Source of the DNA: Hallella mizrahii
GTDB lineage: Bacteria; Bacteroidota; Bacteroidia; Bacteroidales; Bacteroidaceae
Assembly: GCF_009695775.1 (NCBI RefSeq)
Contig: NZ_VUNG01000001.1
Span: 62,001-126,000, forward strand
Length of the DNA stretch: 64,000 bases
Direction: 5' to 3'
Position numbers and translations under genes: made by a program. Below, in pieces: positions 35,313-43,720 of this stretch. The notes beneath the pieces are model-generated. The model searched no databases. It was not told where the DNA came from and saw only the letters and a list, made by a program, of their open reading frames with translations. Position 1 is the first letter of the stretch. Each line of letters opens with the position of its first letter.

Positions 35313-36860
35313 TTATGCTTCCTCGTATTTCCATTCATCCACGGTACGTTTCTCCGTAGAGAAGTTGATGCCGACCTTGAAGATGCGGCGGCCGTCGTGC
35401 TTGTAGGGCAGGATATAGTCTTTGGCGTCGATCTGCTCCAGGGCTTTCTCCGCACTTTGGTCAATCTTCAGTTCCATGACGAATATCGTGGTCTTGGTTG
35501 AAATGAGGAGATCAATTCTGCCTCTTGCCGTTTTCACTTCTGCATGGATGGTGAAGCCTAAGGTGATGAATATTGTGAAGAGGATGGCCTGGAAATAATC
35601 TTCTCGATTGTGGTGAATGTCATAAGGGAAGGCAGCAAGGAAAGACTGAAGCACTTTCATGGCTGTGTCGATGTCGTCCTTGCGCATGGCTGCTCTGAAC
35701 TGGGCAGCAAAAGCCGTCGTCTTCAACCCATATTGCGGAGCGATATAGTTCAGCATACTTCTATTCAGGCCCATCCGTACCTCCTCGTTGGGATAGCCAA
35801 GTGTATAGATGCCTTCATCGTAATCTTTAATGGTCAGATAGCCGCTTTGATACAAAACGGGAATAGGGTTGCCAATATTATCTGTCGGGGAATCGAACTG
35901 GTCTTCTGTGGCAACGATCCCTTCCAACTGTGGCATTTCGATATCGTTCTTGATCAGAAGTTCCAACAGGAAAGTAGGCGTGCCCGTGGCAAACCAGTAG
36001 TTGCTGAATTTCTTGTCATGCAGCGCATTGAGCACACTATAGGGATTGTAGATATTGGGGCAGTGTGGCGTGAAGCGATAGCCGTCATACTGTTCTTTCA
36101 TCTTGGCGACCGTTTGCTCGGTGGTGAGGTCGTTGGCTTTGGCCATTTCATGGATTCCTTCGTGGAAGGTGCTGAGGATCTCCTCCTGGGTAAAGCCACA
36201 GATAGCTCCGAACTCATCGTCGAGACTGTAGTTCTTGATGTTGTTCAGTTCGCTGAAGATACTGAGCTGCGAGAACTTCGTGATGCCGGTGAGGAAGACA
36301 AAGCGCAGCAGACCCTCGTCGGCCTTTAACGGACTGAAGAAGTCGCGCATGATACTTCGGATCTGTTCCTGCAGCTCCGGCTTAGCGTTGCTGTCGAGCA
36401 TGGGCGCGTCGTATTCGTCGATGAGGACAACAACTTTCTGCCCGGTCTGGGCAGCTGTCGTTTGGATAATCTCATCCAAACGGGTGCCGTAGGTAGTCCC
36501 TTCGGCTACCGTTATGCCAAGTTTTGCTTCATAGAAGCCAAGCACGGCGTTTAAGGTAGAATGAACCACCTGGATTTCATAGTACTTTCCGCGACTTAAA
36601 TCGAGATGTATGACCGGATATTTCACCCATTCCTTCTCCAACTTCTCGATGGCGAGTCCTTTGAACAAATCTTTCTTTCCCTCGAAGTAAGCCTGCATCG
36701 TCGTGACAAGCAACGACTTGCCAAAACGGCGGGGACGGCTCAGAAAGTTGTTCTGCGAGCCTTTAACAATGTTATAGATAAGATCGGTCTTGTCTACATA
36801 AAAGAGGTTCTCTTCTCTTATTTTCTCGAAGGTCTGTATGCCTAAAGGGTATCTGTTCAT
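35313..36860 (-). CDS. AAA-ATPase-like protein with C-terminal PD-(D/E)XK nuclease domain, paralog B
   Basis: Also exactly 515 residues, aligning to paralog A without gaps at an offset of 1572 bp. Three segments are nearly identical in DNA: 36606-36860 (N-terminus and P-loop), 36223-36457 (Walker B and following helices) and 35313-35502 (C-terminal nuclease end). Between them the proteins differ strongly, for example after SRGKYYEIQ and through about residues 225-440. The catalytic motifs RRFGKS, LIDEYD and GRIDLLI...FVMELK are kept, so both copies should be active. A TATCTTTG -7 element lies at 36899-36892 and probably serves both genes. Function is unknown; the pattern suggests duplication followed by recombination or selection in the middle blocks. 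Confidence 0.87.
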   Translation of the reverse strand: MNRYPLGIQTFEKIREENLFYVDKTDLIYNIVKGSQNNFLSRPRRFGKSLLVTTMQAYFEGKKDLFKGLAIEKLEKEWVKYPVIHLDLSRGKYYEIQVVHSTLNAVLGFYEAKLGITVAEGTTYGTRLDEIIQTTAAQTGQKVVVLIDEYDAPMLDSNAKPELQEQIRSIMRDFFSPLKADEGLLRFVFLTGITKFSQLSIFSELNNIKNYSLDDEFGAICGFTQEEILSTFHEGIHEMAKANDLTTEQTVAKMKEQYDGYRFTPHCPNIYNPYSVLNALHDKKFSNYWFATGTPTFLLELLIKNDIEMPQLEGIVATEDQFDSPTDNIGNPIPVLYQSGYLTIKDYDEGIYTLGYPNEEVRMGLNRSMLNYIAPQYGLKTTAFAAQFRAAMRKDDIDTAMKVLQSFLAAFPYDIHHNREDYFQAILFTIFITLGFTIHAEVKTARGRIDLLISTKTTIFVMELKIDQSAEKALEQIDAKDYILPYKHDGRRIFKVGINFSTEKRTVDEWKYEEA

Positions 36861-36949
36861 AGCCTCTAATTTTATAGCGTTCTATCTGTTGCAAAGATAC
36901 AAAAAAAATAATGAGTAATTCCCTCTTTATGACATTTTTTCCTTCCTTC

Positions 36950-37960
36950 TTAGAACTCATGCTGCCACCCTATGCTGATGTCGGCCATCGTGGTGTGCTT
37001 GGCGTTGGAAGGGTTCATCCACGCTGCTTCTGCTTTCAGGGTGAATCCGAGAGGCAGGGATGTGTTGAGGCCTGCCGTCCATTTGTTGCAGAAGATGTTG
37101 CTGACGTGGAAATAGCCGTCGTAGCGTGCAAAGGGGATGATCGAGAAGGCGGGAAGTCCCAGACAGGTGGCGAGGTCGTAACCCGCTTCCAGTCCCGCCG
37201 CCTTGTTGTCGTGGGTGTTGCTGGCGACGAGTTGCCCATCAATGGTCCATCCGTGTGCAAGATAAGTAAAGTCGAAGGCAGCGTGGAAGGCATGGTCATA
37301 TTCTATGAGGTTTGGGTTGTCGCGCTGGCCCATCCCCTCCTTGGCACTGCCATAGAAGCCGGAGAGGCTCAGGTCGAGGCCATTGAGAGGTTCGATACCC
37401 ACGCGCGTGGCGGCACCGAGCAGACGGGAATGCTTCAGAGGGGCGGAAGGATAGACATACGCACCCACCTCATAGTGAACATTGCCGTGTCTTCCCCAGA
37501 CGGCGGCACCACCCTCGTGCCACGTCATCGGCATGAGCGTACTCTCGCTGAGCGGGTCGTAGATGGTCAGTGCCGGTCCGCCGGAGTTGGTGGTGCCCAC
37601 AGGGATGTCAATGATACCGGCTTTGACATTCAGAGCCTCACTCCATTGCTTGTTGATATAGAGCTTGTTGGTCGTGTAGTTACTGCGGAAGTTGTTGATC
37701 CACACTCCTTCTGAGCGAAACCGCTCATATTCCACTTCGGCCACCGCTGACCAGCCTTTGCCCAAAGCCAACGTGGCGTTGGCCAACAGATGCGGGAAGT
37801 CGGTGAGTGTCGGATGCTCCTGTCCATGTCTGTGGCCATAGTTCATCTCGGTCATCACATAGCCCGTAAAACGCTGTTGCGCTGTGCTGTCTTGTGCCAA
37901 TACTTCTATGTAGCAAGCCATGAGACACAGCATGCTAAAAAAAAATTTGAGTTTATACAT
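36950..37960 (-). CDS. outer-membrane porin-like beta-barrel protein
   Basis: The 336-residue protein has a signal peptide (MYKLKFFFSMLCLMACYIEV, cleaved after VLA). The mature protein alternates polar and hydrophobic residues in many strands (FTGYVMTEMNYGH, WSAVAEVEYERF, NVHYEVGAYVY) and ends ADISIGWQHEF with a terminal Phe, typical of outer-membrane barrels. The stretch KAGIIDIPVGTTNSGG and PMTWHEGGAAVWG resembles phosphate-selective/OprO-type porin-like proteins in Bacteroidetes. It probably lets small solutes cross the outer membrane. A TAACTTTG -7 element is at 37991-37984. The neighbouring ATPase genes do not clarify its role. Confidence 0.75.
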   Translation of the reverse strand: MYKLKFFFSMLCLMACYIEVLAQDSTAQQRFTGYVMTEMNYGHRHGQEHPTLTDFPHLLANATLALGKGWSAVAEVEYERFRSEGVWINNFRSNYTTNKLYINKQWSEALNVKAGIIDIPVGTTNSGGPALTIYDPLSESTLMPMTWHEGGAAVWGRHGNVHYEVGAYVYPSAPLKHSRLLGAATRVGIEPLNGLDLSLSGFYGSAKEGMGQRDNPNLIEYDHAFHAAFDFTYLAHGWTIDGQLVASNTHDNKAAGLEAGYDLATCLGLPAFSIIPFARYDGYFHVSNIFCNKWTAGLNTSLPLGFTLKAEAAWMNPSNAKHTTMADISIGWQHEF

Positions 37961-38207
37961 TTCAACATCATGTTTTGCAAGTGCAAAGTTACAACATCGT
38001 CGGAAATCATAGCATTAAGGAGGTATACCTAAAAATAGTGATTTTTTAAAGCAAGTGTTATGAGCACTAATATATATATCATCATTTTCTACGACAAAAG
38101 TACATCACGGTGAAGTTACAATCTAGAAAGGTCATTCTATATGAAAACAGAGATGACTTCGCCATTTTTGCTGTTTTTGAAGGTAAAAAGGGTAGTTTGT
38201 GTGAGTG

Positions 38208-38263
38208 AAAGCACTGAGATGAGGAAAAATTCTCTAGAGAATTTTTCCTCATCTCAGTGCTTT
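38208..38263. repeat. perfect 56-bp palindrome in a gene-free region
   Basis: Arms 38208-38235 and 38236-38263 (28 bp each) are exact reverse complements with no spacer, centred on TCTCTAGAGA. Outside lies a looser inverted arrangement: tttttgc (38165-38171) and ggtaaaaa (38182-38189) mirrored by tttttacc (38303-38310) and gcaaaaa (38322-38328). It lies between the porin promoter and the hsp20 terminator. The rest of 37992-38429 is AT-rich and has no gene that I can support. Confidence 0.75.
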
Positions 38264-38429
38264 TATCGGCACATCTCGGTTGAATGACATGTAAAAAATG
38301 GATTTTTACCCTTATTAAGGTGCAAAAACGGAGGAAAGAGAAAGAAAATATGATGAAAAAGAATAGGTAATTGTCTGATAGATAAAAAGTTATACAGATT
38401 TTTGTAAACCAATGCGAAAATCACGCAAA

Positions 38430-38477
38430 AAGGCGAAATTTGGAGCCAAGGACACCCTTGATTTCAAATTTCGCCTT
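38430..38477 (-). terminator. hsp20 terminator
   Basis: Stem aaggcgaaatttg (38430-38442) with caaatttcgcctt (38465-38477) and an inner caagg/ccttg stem. On the minus strand it is followed by a T-run (opposite the A-run at 38427-38431), 53 bp beyond the hsp20 stop. Confidence 0.75.
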
Positions 38478-38529
38478 CTCGTTGGCGGAAAAATGTCGTT
38501 TTACTTGACAGTTTCCTATTATCTAATTG

Positions 38530-38952
38530 TTATGCCACCTCAATGTTTTTGGTGATCTCCTCTTTCTCTGTCTTACGTGGCAGACCGATGCGGAGCACAC
38601 CGTCCTCTACTCTTGCGATGATCTTGTCGCGGTCGACGTCGTCGGGCAGTTGCAGACGCTGCTCAAAGTTGGCGTATGAGAACTCACGGCGCAGATAGCG
38701 CACAGTGCCGTTCTCCTGCTGTTTTTCATCCTTATGCTCCATCTTGATGTTGAGCACTCCATCCTTGTCGACGCTGACGTGGAAGTCGTCCTTGGTCATG
38801 CCCGGAGCGGCCAGCTCAATCTCGTAACCAGCTTGGTTCTCCTTGACGTTGATGGCCGGAGTGGTGGTTTGCACGTGGGCTGCGCGGTTGTTGTTTAAGA
38901 ACTCGTTAAGTGCGTTGTCGAGCATAGTGTAGTGGAATACTGGATATAACAT
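38530..38952 (-). CDS. Hsp20/alpha-crystallin-family small heat-shock protein
   Basis: I start at the ATG at 38952-38950, because an AGGAGG (38965-38960) sits 7 bp before it; a longer open frame to 39030 has no such site and adds an odd front. The resulting 140-residue protein has a short N-terminal arm (MLYPVFHYTMLDNALNEFL) and an alpha-crystallin domain at about 38-130 with GYEIELAAPGMTKDDFHV, LRREFSYANFEQRLQLPDDV and ARVEDGVLRIGLPRK, the last being the conserved GVLxIxxPK motif. It holds unfolding proteins during stress. Strong Shine-Dalgarno sequences are rare in Bacteroidetes, so this one suggests high expression. It is a single gene with a terminator at 38430-38477. Confidence 0.92.
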   Translation of the reverse strand: MLYPVFHYTMLDNALNEFLNNNRAAHVQTTTPAINVKENQAGYEIELAAPGMTKDDFHVSVDKDGVLNIKMEHKDEKQQENGTVRYLRREFSYANFEQRLQLPDDVDRDKIIARVEDGVLRIGLPRKTEKEEITKNIEVA

Positions 38953-38959
38953 ATGAAAA

Positions 38960-38965
38960 CCTCCT
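38960..38965 (-). promoter_or_regulatory. strong Shine-Dalgarno site of hsp20
   Basis: AGGAGG on the minus strand, 7 bases before the ATG. It decides the hsp20 start and is unusual for this group. Confidence 0.7.
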
Positions 38966-39052
38966 AATGATATTGTTTCTAAATTGTGATTAAACTCTAA
39001 TGTTTTTTTTCTTTGCCCTTGTAAATACAATATGCATACCTACACAAAGAAA

Positions 39053-39088
39053 GCGACAATCCGTCAGTTCGATATGACAGATTGTCGC
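39053..39088 (-). terminator. terminator of the GH5 gene
   Basis: Stem gcgacaatc (39053-39061) with gattgtcgc (39080-39088) and an inner gtca/tgac, 32 bp beyond the GH5 stop on the minus strand, followed by a T-rich TTTCTTTG. Confidence 0.6.
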
Positions 39089-39119
39089 CATTTCCTATGT
39101 TTCTCTGCAAAAAGATGGT

Positions 39120-41192
39120 TTAGTAGATGACTTTCTTTCCTTTTTGGATGACGATCTGATGTTTGGAGGGGTGCTGGACGCGTACTCCATTGAGGCCGAA
39201 CATGAGACTATTGGAGGCTCGGCTGCCGACACTGGGAGCAGAAATACCTGTCATGGGCGAATAATCGTTGTTGTTGGTCACGTAGATGTCGTCGATGGTG
39301 ATTGGCTTGCCGCCCAAGGACCACAGTGCAACGATGTAGATTTTCGAGGGGGCGATGGCGTTGCCGTTTTGCTGGCTCTTCATCGTATGCAGCGGAACGA
39401 CGATCTGCGTGCGGTTGTCGAAGGCTTGCTCATAGTTGTTTTTCGCCCAGATGTTGTTCTGTGGATAAATGAAGATTTTGGCGCTATTGTTGTCGGGCTC
39501 TTTGAGTTTCACCACGAGGTATTTGTAAGCACTGAGGTCTACACCGTCGCTGTAAGTCCATCCTGTCTGTCCGTACTGTCCGTTGACGAACGTATGGGTT
39601 GTTTCGTCGTATGAGCTACCGTTTTGTTCCCAGACTACCTTCACATAGTTCTTGCTGAGCGGGAAGAAACTTGATCGGACGTTGAAACTCGTGGTGTAGC
39701 TGTTGCCAAAGGCATCCGTGACCTTGGCGGAGATGTGGGCCTTGCCCTGTCCTTTGGCCAGGATCTGACCATTGACGACTTTGACGTTTTCCGGATCGCT
39801 GACCTCGTAGGTTGCCAGCGAAGAGACATCCTCCGAGTGTCCGTCCTGAAAGGTGGCTTTCAATCCGGCGAGCCGTGCTTGTCCGGCCATCATGTCGAGG
39901 TCGCCGACGGGTTGCAGACTGGTGATGGTGGCTTTCTTCGGGTCGGGCAAGTGTGTGTTGTCGTTGTCGGGCCAGGCGCGGTTCACCTCCGCCCAGTCCT
40001 TGTACCACTGCCAGCAGGCACCGGCGCAGGTCTCGGGATTGCCGTCGAAGTCCGGTGCCACGATGCCGCTGTTGATGTATTTGTCGATGTCGAGATAGCA
40101 GGCAGTGCTGGAGAGTGTCATGGAGATGTTGTCGTAGTGGTCCATGAGAGCTTTGAAGGCAGAGCCCCACTTCGATGTGGATCCCGTGGCCCAGGTGCCC
40201 CAGTTCGACTTGACGTATTCTCCGTGCTCATTATAGTGTCCGGTGCCTTCTTTCTCCGGGCTCCAGTCCACCTCAGTAATAATAACAGGATTGGTCATCA
40301 CCACGGGCACAGCATCAGTGAACGACTGGATATAGCTCTGAGCATCGTATTTGGTGTCATCAGCACCGTACCATCCTACGTAGTCGTGCACGGCATATCC
40401 GATGTTCTCACCCTCGATGGGATGGGAAGCATAGCCGCGGTAGTTGGCCTGCCAGCCGGTTCCCGGCACCCAGATGACACCTGTGAATCCATTGGCGCGT
40501 ATCTTGTCGACGATGGGCTGGAAGAAGTCGTGCATGGCCTCGGCCGTTTCCTTGCCTTGGGCGTCGTAGAGTTTAACAGGCTCATTGGCGAGTTCTATCG
40601 AGATGGCACCGGCGTTGGCTTTGACGATGGGATTCTTGCTGACCACATCCCAGACGTAGAGCAGATATTTCTGATAGTCATCTCCAACCTTGATCTCACC
40701 CGGGCATACGCCCGGCGGCCGTACGACAACATACATGCCGTGGTTCATGGCCTTTTGCATCAGGGGGATGTAGAGCTTGTCGAGGAAGTGGTTGAAGCGG
40801 TCTTTGCTGAATGCTGAGATGTCGTACTCACCGGCGGACTTCTTAGACGGGTCGTTGGTCCAACAAGGATCGAGGTGCAGACGGAAGACATCGCAGTAAG
40901 CACCTTGGTCGTTGTCGGTCATGGCGGTATAGATCTTCTCGAAGTAGTCAAGACAAGGCTGTACGTGGGCATCCTTCAACTCGGGTATCCATGGGGTCCA
41001 TCTCCAGCCGTTGAAGTAGGGACTCGGCGTGTCCATCACACCGTGGAGCGTGACGCGGTTGCCATGCGTGTCGCACAGATAGCGGCCCTCGACGTGCAAG
41101 GATGGCAAGGGTACAGCGTAGATGGAGGAAGCGTGAGCACAGAGCGTGGTCAGGCAAGCCAGCAAGGAAAGGAAAGTTTTTCGTAATTTCAT
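39120..41192 (-). CDS. secreted glycoside hydrolase family 5 enzyme with Ig-like and carbohydrate-binding-like C-terminal domains
   Basis: The start is placed at 41192 (MKLRKTFLSLLACLTTLCAHA, a clean signal peptide); the frame runs open to 41462, but that extension is not protein-like. The 690-residue product has a GH5-type barrel with VTLHGVMDTPSPY, YVVVRPPGVCPG, the acid/base Glu in ELANEP and the nucleophile Glu in VIITEVDWSPE. A bacterial Ig-like domain follows (ATFQDGHSEDVSSLATYEVS to AHISAKVTDAFGN), then a carbohydrate-binding-like beta-sandwich. The end, VRVQHPSKHQIVIQKGKKVI, resembles the short C-terminal tails of secreted Prevotella proteins. It may cut beta-glucan or mannan; subfamily not assigned. 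A TACCTTTG -7 element is at 41227-41220. Confidence 0.88.
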   Translation of the reverse strand: MKLRKTFLSLLACLTTLCAHASSIYAVPLPSLHVEGRYLCDTHGNRVTLHGVMDTPSPYFNGWRWTPWIPELKDAHVQPCLDYFEKIYTAMTDNDQGAYCDVFRLHLDPCWTNDPSKKSAGEYDISAFSKDRFNHFLDKLYIPLMQKAMNHGMYVVVRPPGVCPGEIKVGDDYQKYLLYVWDVVSKNPIVKANAGAISIELANEPVKLYDAQGKETAEAMHDFFQPIVDKIRANGFTGVIWVPGTGWQANYRGYASHPIEGENIGYAVHDYVGWYGADDTKYDAQSYIQSFTDAVPVVMTNPVIITEVDWSPEKEGTGHYNEHGEYVKSNWGTWATGSTSKWGSAFKALMDHYDNISMTLSSTACYLDIDKYINSGIVAPDFDGNPETCAGACWQWYKDWAEVNRAWPDNDNTHLPDPKKATITSLQPVGDLDMMAGQARLAGLKATFQDGHSEDVSSLATYEVSDPENVKVVNGQILAKGQGKAHISAKVTDAFGNSYTTSFNVRSSFFPLSKNYVKVVWEQNGSSYDETTHTFVNGQYGQTGWTYSDGVDLSAYKYLVVKLKEPDNNSAKIFIYPQNNIWAKNNYEQAFDNRTQIVVPLHTMKSQQNGNAIAPSKIYIVALWSLGGKPITIDDIYVTNNNDYSPMTGISAPSVGSRASNSLMFGLNGVRVQHPSKHQIVIQKGKKVIY

Positions 41193-41355
41193 TATTGATT
41201 TGTTTAGGATTATCGGTTGCAAAGGTAGAGAATAGTTGGCAAACTCGGTTTGCAAGATGTAACGAATAATTTTGCGGAGGTTACATACGAGGGGAAGGGG
41301 GAGGGCGTTTGCTAAGCAAACGAACAGAACACTGGAAGGAACAAGAGACGAAAAG

Positions 41356-41445
41356 CCCCCGGGCTGAGGTCGCTGCGCGGCCTTGACCCGGGGGAAAGAA
41401 GGGGCACCCCTAAGTAACAGACAGGGTTGACCCCGAGATACGGGG
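41356..41445. repeat. cluster of GC-rich hairpins after the btuB-like gene
   Basis: Three hairpins follow one another: cccccggg (41356-41363) with cccggggg (41387-41394) plus an inner ggtcgc/gcggcc stem; gggg-ca-cccc (41401-41410); and ccccg/cgggg (41431-41445, loop agata). They lie beyond the btuB-like stop (41477) in a GC-rich patch of 41280-41476 unlike the AT-rich gaps elsewhere. They could terminate transcription, but no T-run is present. No gene is seen in this gap. Confidence 0.5.
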
Positions 41446-41476
41446 CTGTAGCGGTTTGCCACTTATCGTTTACTGC

Positions 41477-43546
41477 TTACCACTTAATGCTCACGCCACC
41501 CATGACCCACGTGCCGGGTTGCGGCACATTGCCGATATCGACATAGTCGCGGTCAAGGAGGTTGTTGCCTTTGAGGTAGACGGTGTAGTGTGGGGCCGTC
41601 CAGACGAGGTTCGCGTCAAGGATGCCGTAGCTGCCATAGCTGTGGAGTTCGCCCTGCAGATCGTTGTAGTGACCCATGCGGTGCTGGAAACGGTAACTGA
41701 CGTCGAGCGTCAGCTGTCGCCAGAGGTTCAGCCCCAGTGTGGTGACAACCTTGTTTTTAAGATATTCCAATGCATAGAGGCTGCGGATGCCCTCACCCTC
41801 GTGCTGGTCTTGGTTGATAAAGCAGTAGCTCACGTTGAGTCGACGCAGCACATGCTGCTCAGGCAGCAACTTGCGGAAATCGAATTCTGTCATGGCCTCC
41901 ACGCCGAGGGCGTTGATCTTGCCGTAGTTGACCGATTTCCACACCACATTGCCGTCGTCGTCTTTCGTGCCGTCGTCGATCCAGTCGATGAGGTGAGTAT
42001 AATGGTTGTGGAAGACGCTGGCCTTAGCCGAGATGCCGTCGACGACATAGCGCAGTCCGCCTTCTACAGCCCGCAGCTTCTCGGGTTTGAGATTCGGGTC
42101 AGCCTTGTGGCCACCGACCGAATAGAAGAGTTCGGTAAACGACGGCATGCGCAACGAGCTGTTGTACGAGGCAAAGAGACTCCAGCCCTTGCCGAGCCGC
42201 ACGCTAGCGTCGATGCCGGGATAGACCCGCATGTTCATATCGGCCCCACTGTTCTTAGCCGCTACGAGTCCCGCCGACACCGTCAGCGGTCCTGTCACCA
42301 CGTTGTGCTCCAGAACAAACTGCAGGTTGGTACGGTTGAGTCCCTTGACATAGTCGCGGGAGGAGCCATGGATGTGTCGGCTGCGGCTGAGCGCATTGCC
42401 GAGGTTGGTGCTTACCAGGTCCTCGTTGCGCAGCTCGGCACCGAGCGCCGTACGGCCGAGTGCCCAATCAAACCATGCATTGATGTTCGCGCCATATATG
42501 TCGGTGCGGTGATAGTTGAACGGCACCTTCGACTCGTCGCCGCGCAGAAGCTCAAAACGGTCGTACTGATGGTTCCAGTAGATAGAAGGCTTGAGATGCA
42601 CAGTCCCCTGCTGAGTCTCAGCCTGCAGAGCCGTGAAAGTCTTGAAAGAATGTTCAAACTGATTGTCGAACTTTGGTGAATAGAAAGTCGAGGATCCAAA
42701 GTTCTTGGCCGAGGCACCGGCGTGCCAGTTGACACGCACATCTTTGTCGAGATACTGTCCTTGGTAGAAGCCCTTGGCCGTGCTGTAGTCCGTGTTGAGC
42801 TGTCCGGCTTTGCTGCGTGTGTATCCGTCGCTTCGCGTGAACGTACCGGAGAGCGACTGTCCCCAGCGGCTGCCGCCCCATGCGCCCCTTGCGCCAAGGC
42901 TGAGGTAGCCATAGCTGCCGCCCTCTACATGCGCGTCGATGGATGTTGCGTTGGGTTTGCGTGTGACGATGTTGATAGCACCTAACAGGGAAGAAGTGCC
43001 GTAGACGCGCCCTGCAGGTCCCTCGAGCACCTCGATACGCTCGATGTCGCTGATGTCTACGGGGAAGTCAAAGGCGTTGTGCCCAGTCTGCGGGTCACAG
43101 ATGTTGATGCCATTGAGCAATAAGGTGATCTGCTCGTCGTTGCCGCCCCGGATACTCACGTCGGTCTGAGCACCGATGGCTCCCCGCTGTCTGACATCCA
43201 CGCCAACGGCGTATTTCAGCAAATCGTTTACACTCTGTACCGGCGCCGCCTGGATCTCCTCGCGGTTCAGTACAATCACCATTCTGGCTTGTCGGCTTTG
43301 TGCCAGCGGAGCGCGTGTTGCCGTGATGTCGACCTCGCCGAGTGTCTCACCCTGCCGGATGAGGGAGTCGGGATTGGCCTTGTCCACGTCGGTGCTGATG
43401 CCTTCTGCCTTGGCATAGGTCAGCGTGGCCACTGAAAGCGTGCCCACTAACACCTCGCGTCCCAGACAAGCAAAGAGCGCGTAAGGCTTACGCGAGAAAT
43501 GCGTAAACTTCATGGGGCGCTGCTTGTTGAAAACTGTTTTGAACAT
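41477..43546 (-). CDS. btuB: BtuB-like TonB-dependent receptor (probably cobalamin)
   Basis: I start at the Met at 43546 (MFKTVFNKQRPMKFTHFSRK). The N-terminal block MKFTHFSRKPYALFACLGRE followed by VLVGTLSVATLTYAKAEG is, from memory, strongly conserved in Bacteroides BtuB-type receptors. Then come a TonB-box-like LGEVDITATR and a plug domain with VNDLLKYAVGVDVRQRG, VSIRGGNDEQITLLLNGINI and VLEGPAGRVYGTSSLLGAIN, then a barrel ending WVMGGVSIKW. Of 689 residues, a normal length. It probably imports cobalamin or corrinoids, which fits the B12-dependent nrdJ in this window. No cobalamin riboswitch is recognisable upstream. A TACTTTTG -7 element is at 43598-43591. Confidence 0.82.
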   Translation of the reverse strand: MFKTVFNKQRPMKFTHFSRKPYALFACLGREVLVGTLSVATLTYAKAEGISTDVDKANPDSLIRQGETLGEVDITATRAPLAQSRQARMVIVLNREEIQAAPVQSVNDLLKYAVGVDVRQRGAIGAQTDVSIRGGNDEQITLLLNGINICDPQTGHNAFDFPVDISDIERIEVLEGPAGRVYGTSSLLGAINIVTRKPNATSIDAHVEGGSYGYLSLGARGAWGGSRWGQSLSGTFTRSDGYTRSKAGQLNTDYSTAKGFYQGQYLDKDVRVNWHAGASAKNFGSSTFYSPKFDNQFEHSFKTFTALQAETQQGTVHLKPSIYWNHQYDRFELLRGDESKVPFNYHRTDIYGANINAWFDWALGRTALGAELRNEDLVSTNLGNALSRSRHIHGSSRDYVKGLNRTNLQFVLEHNVVTGPLTVSAGLVAAKNSGADMNMRVYPGIDASVRLGKGWSLFASYNSSLRMPSFTELFYSVGGHKADPNLKPEKLRAVEGGLRYVVDGISAKASVFHNHYTHLIDWIDDGTKDDDGNVVWKSVNYGKINALGVEAMTEFDFRKLLPEQHVLRRLNVSYCFINQDQHEGEGIRSLYALEYLKNKVVTTLGLNLWRQLTLDVSYRFQHRMGHYNDLQGELHSYGSYGILDANLVWTAPHYTVYLKGNNLLDRDYVDIGNVPQPGTWVMGGVSIKW

Positions 43547-43661
43547 AAAAAAAATTGTCATTAAGTCTCGCCAACTTGGCAAAACGAGTGCAAAAGTAAT
43601 AAAAAAATGTGAAAGCTAAAAGAAATCATTTTCTCAATTTGCTCGGATTGACAGGCTATCG

Positions 43662-43693
43662 TTTGGCAGATAACAGATTTATCGTTACCTTTG
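43662..43693 (+). promoter_or_regulatory. promoter of the plus-strand HAD phosphatase
   Basis: TTTG (43662-43665), 20 bp, TACCTTTG (43686-43693), about 27 bp before the start at 43721. The promoter is divergent from that of the btuB-like gene. Confidence 0.75.
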
Positions 43694-43720
43694 CCATTCT
43701 TAATCATATGATGTTGAAGG

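Noticed and set aside
43547..43661. Cobalamin riboswitch before the btuB-like gene
   Set aside because: No B12-box sequence or matching long leader was found; only a short gccaa/ttggc stem at 43570-43580.
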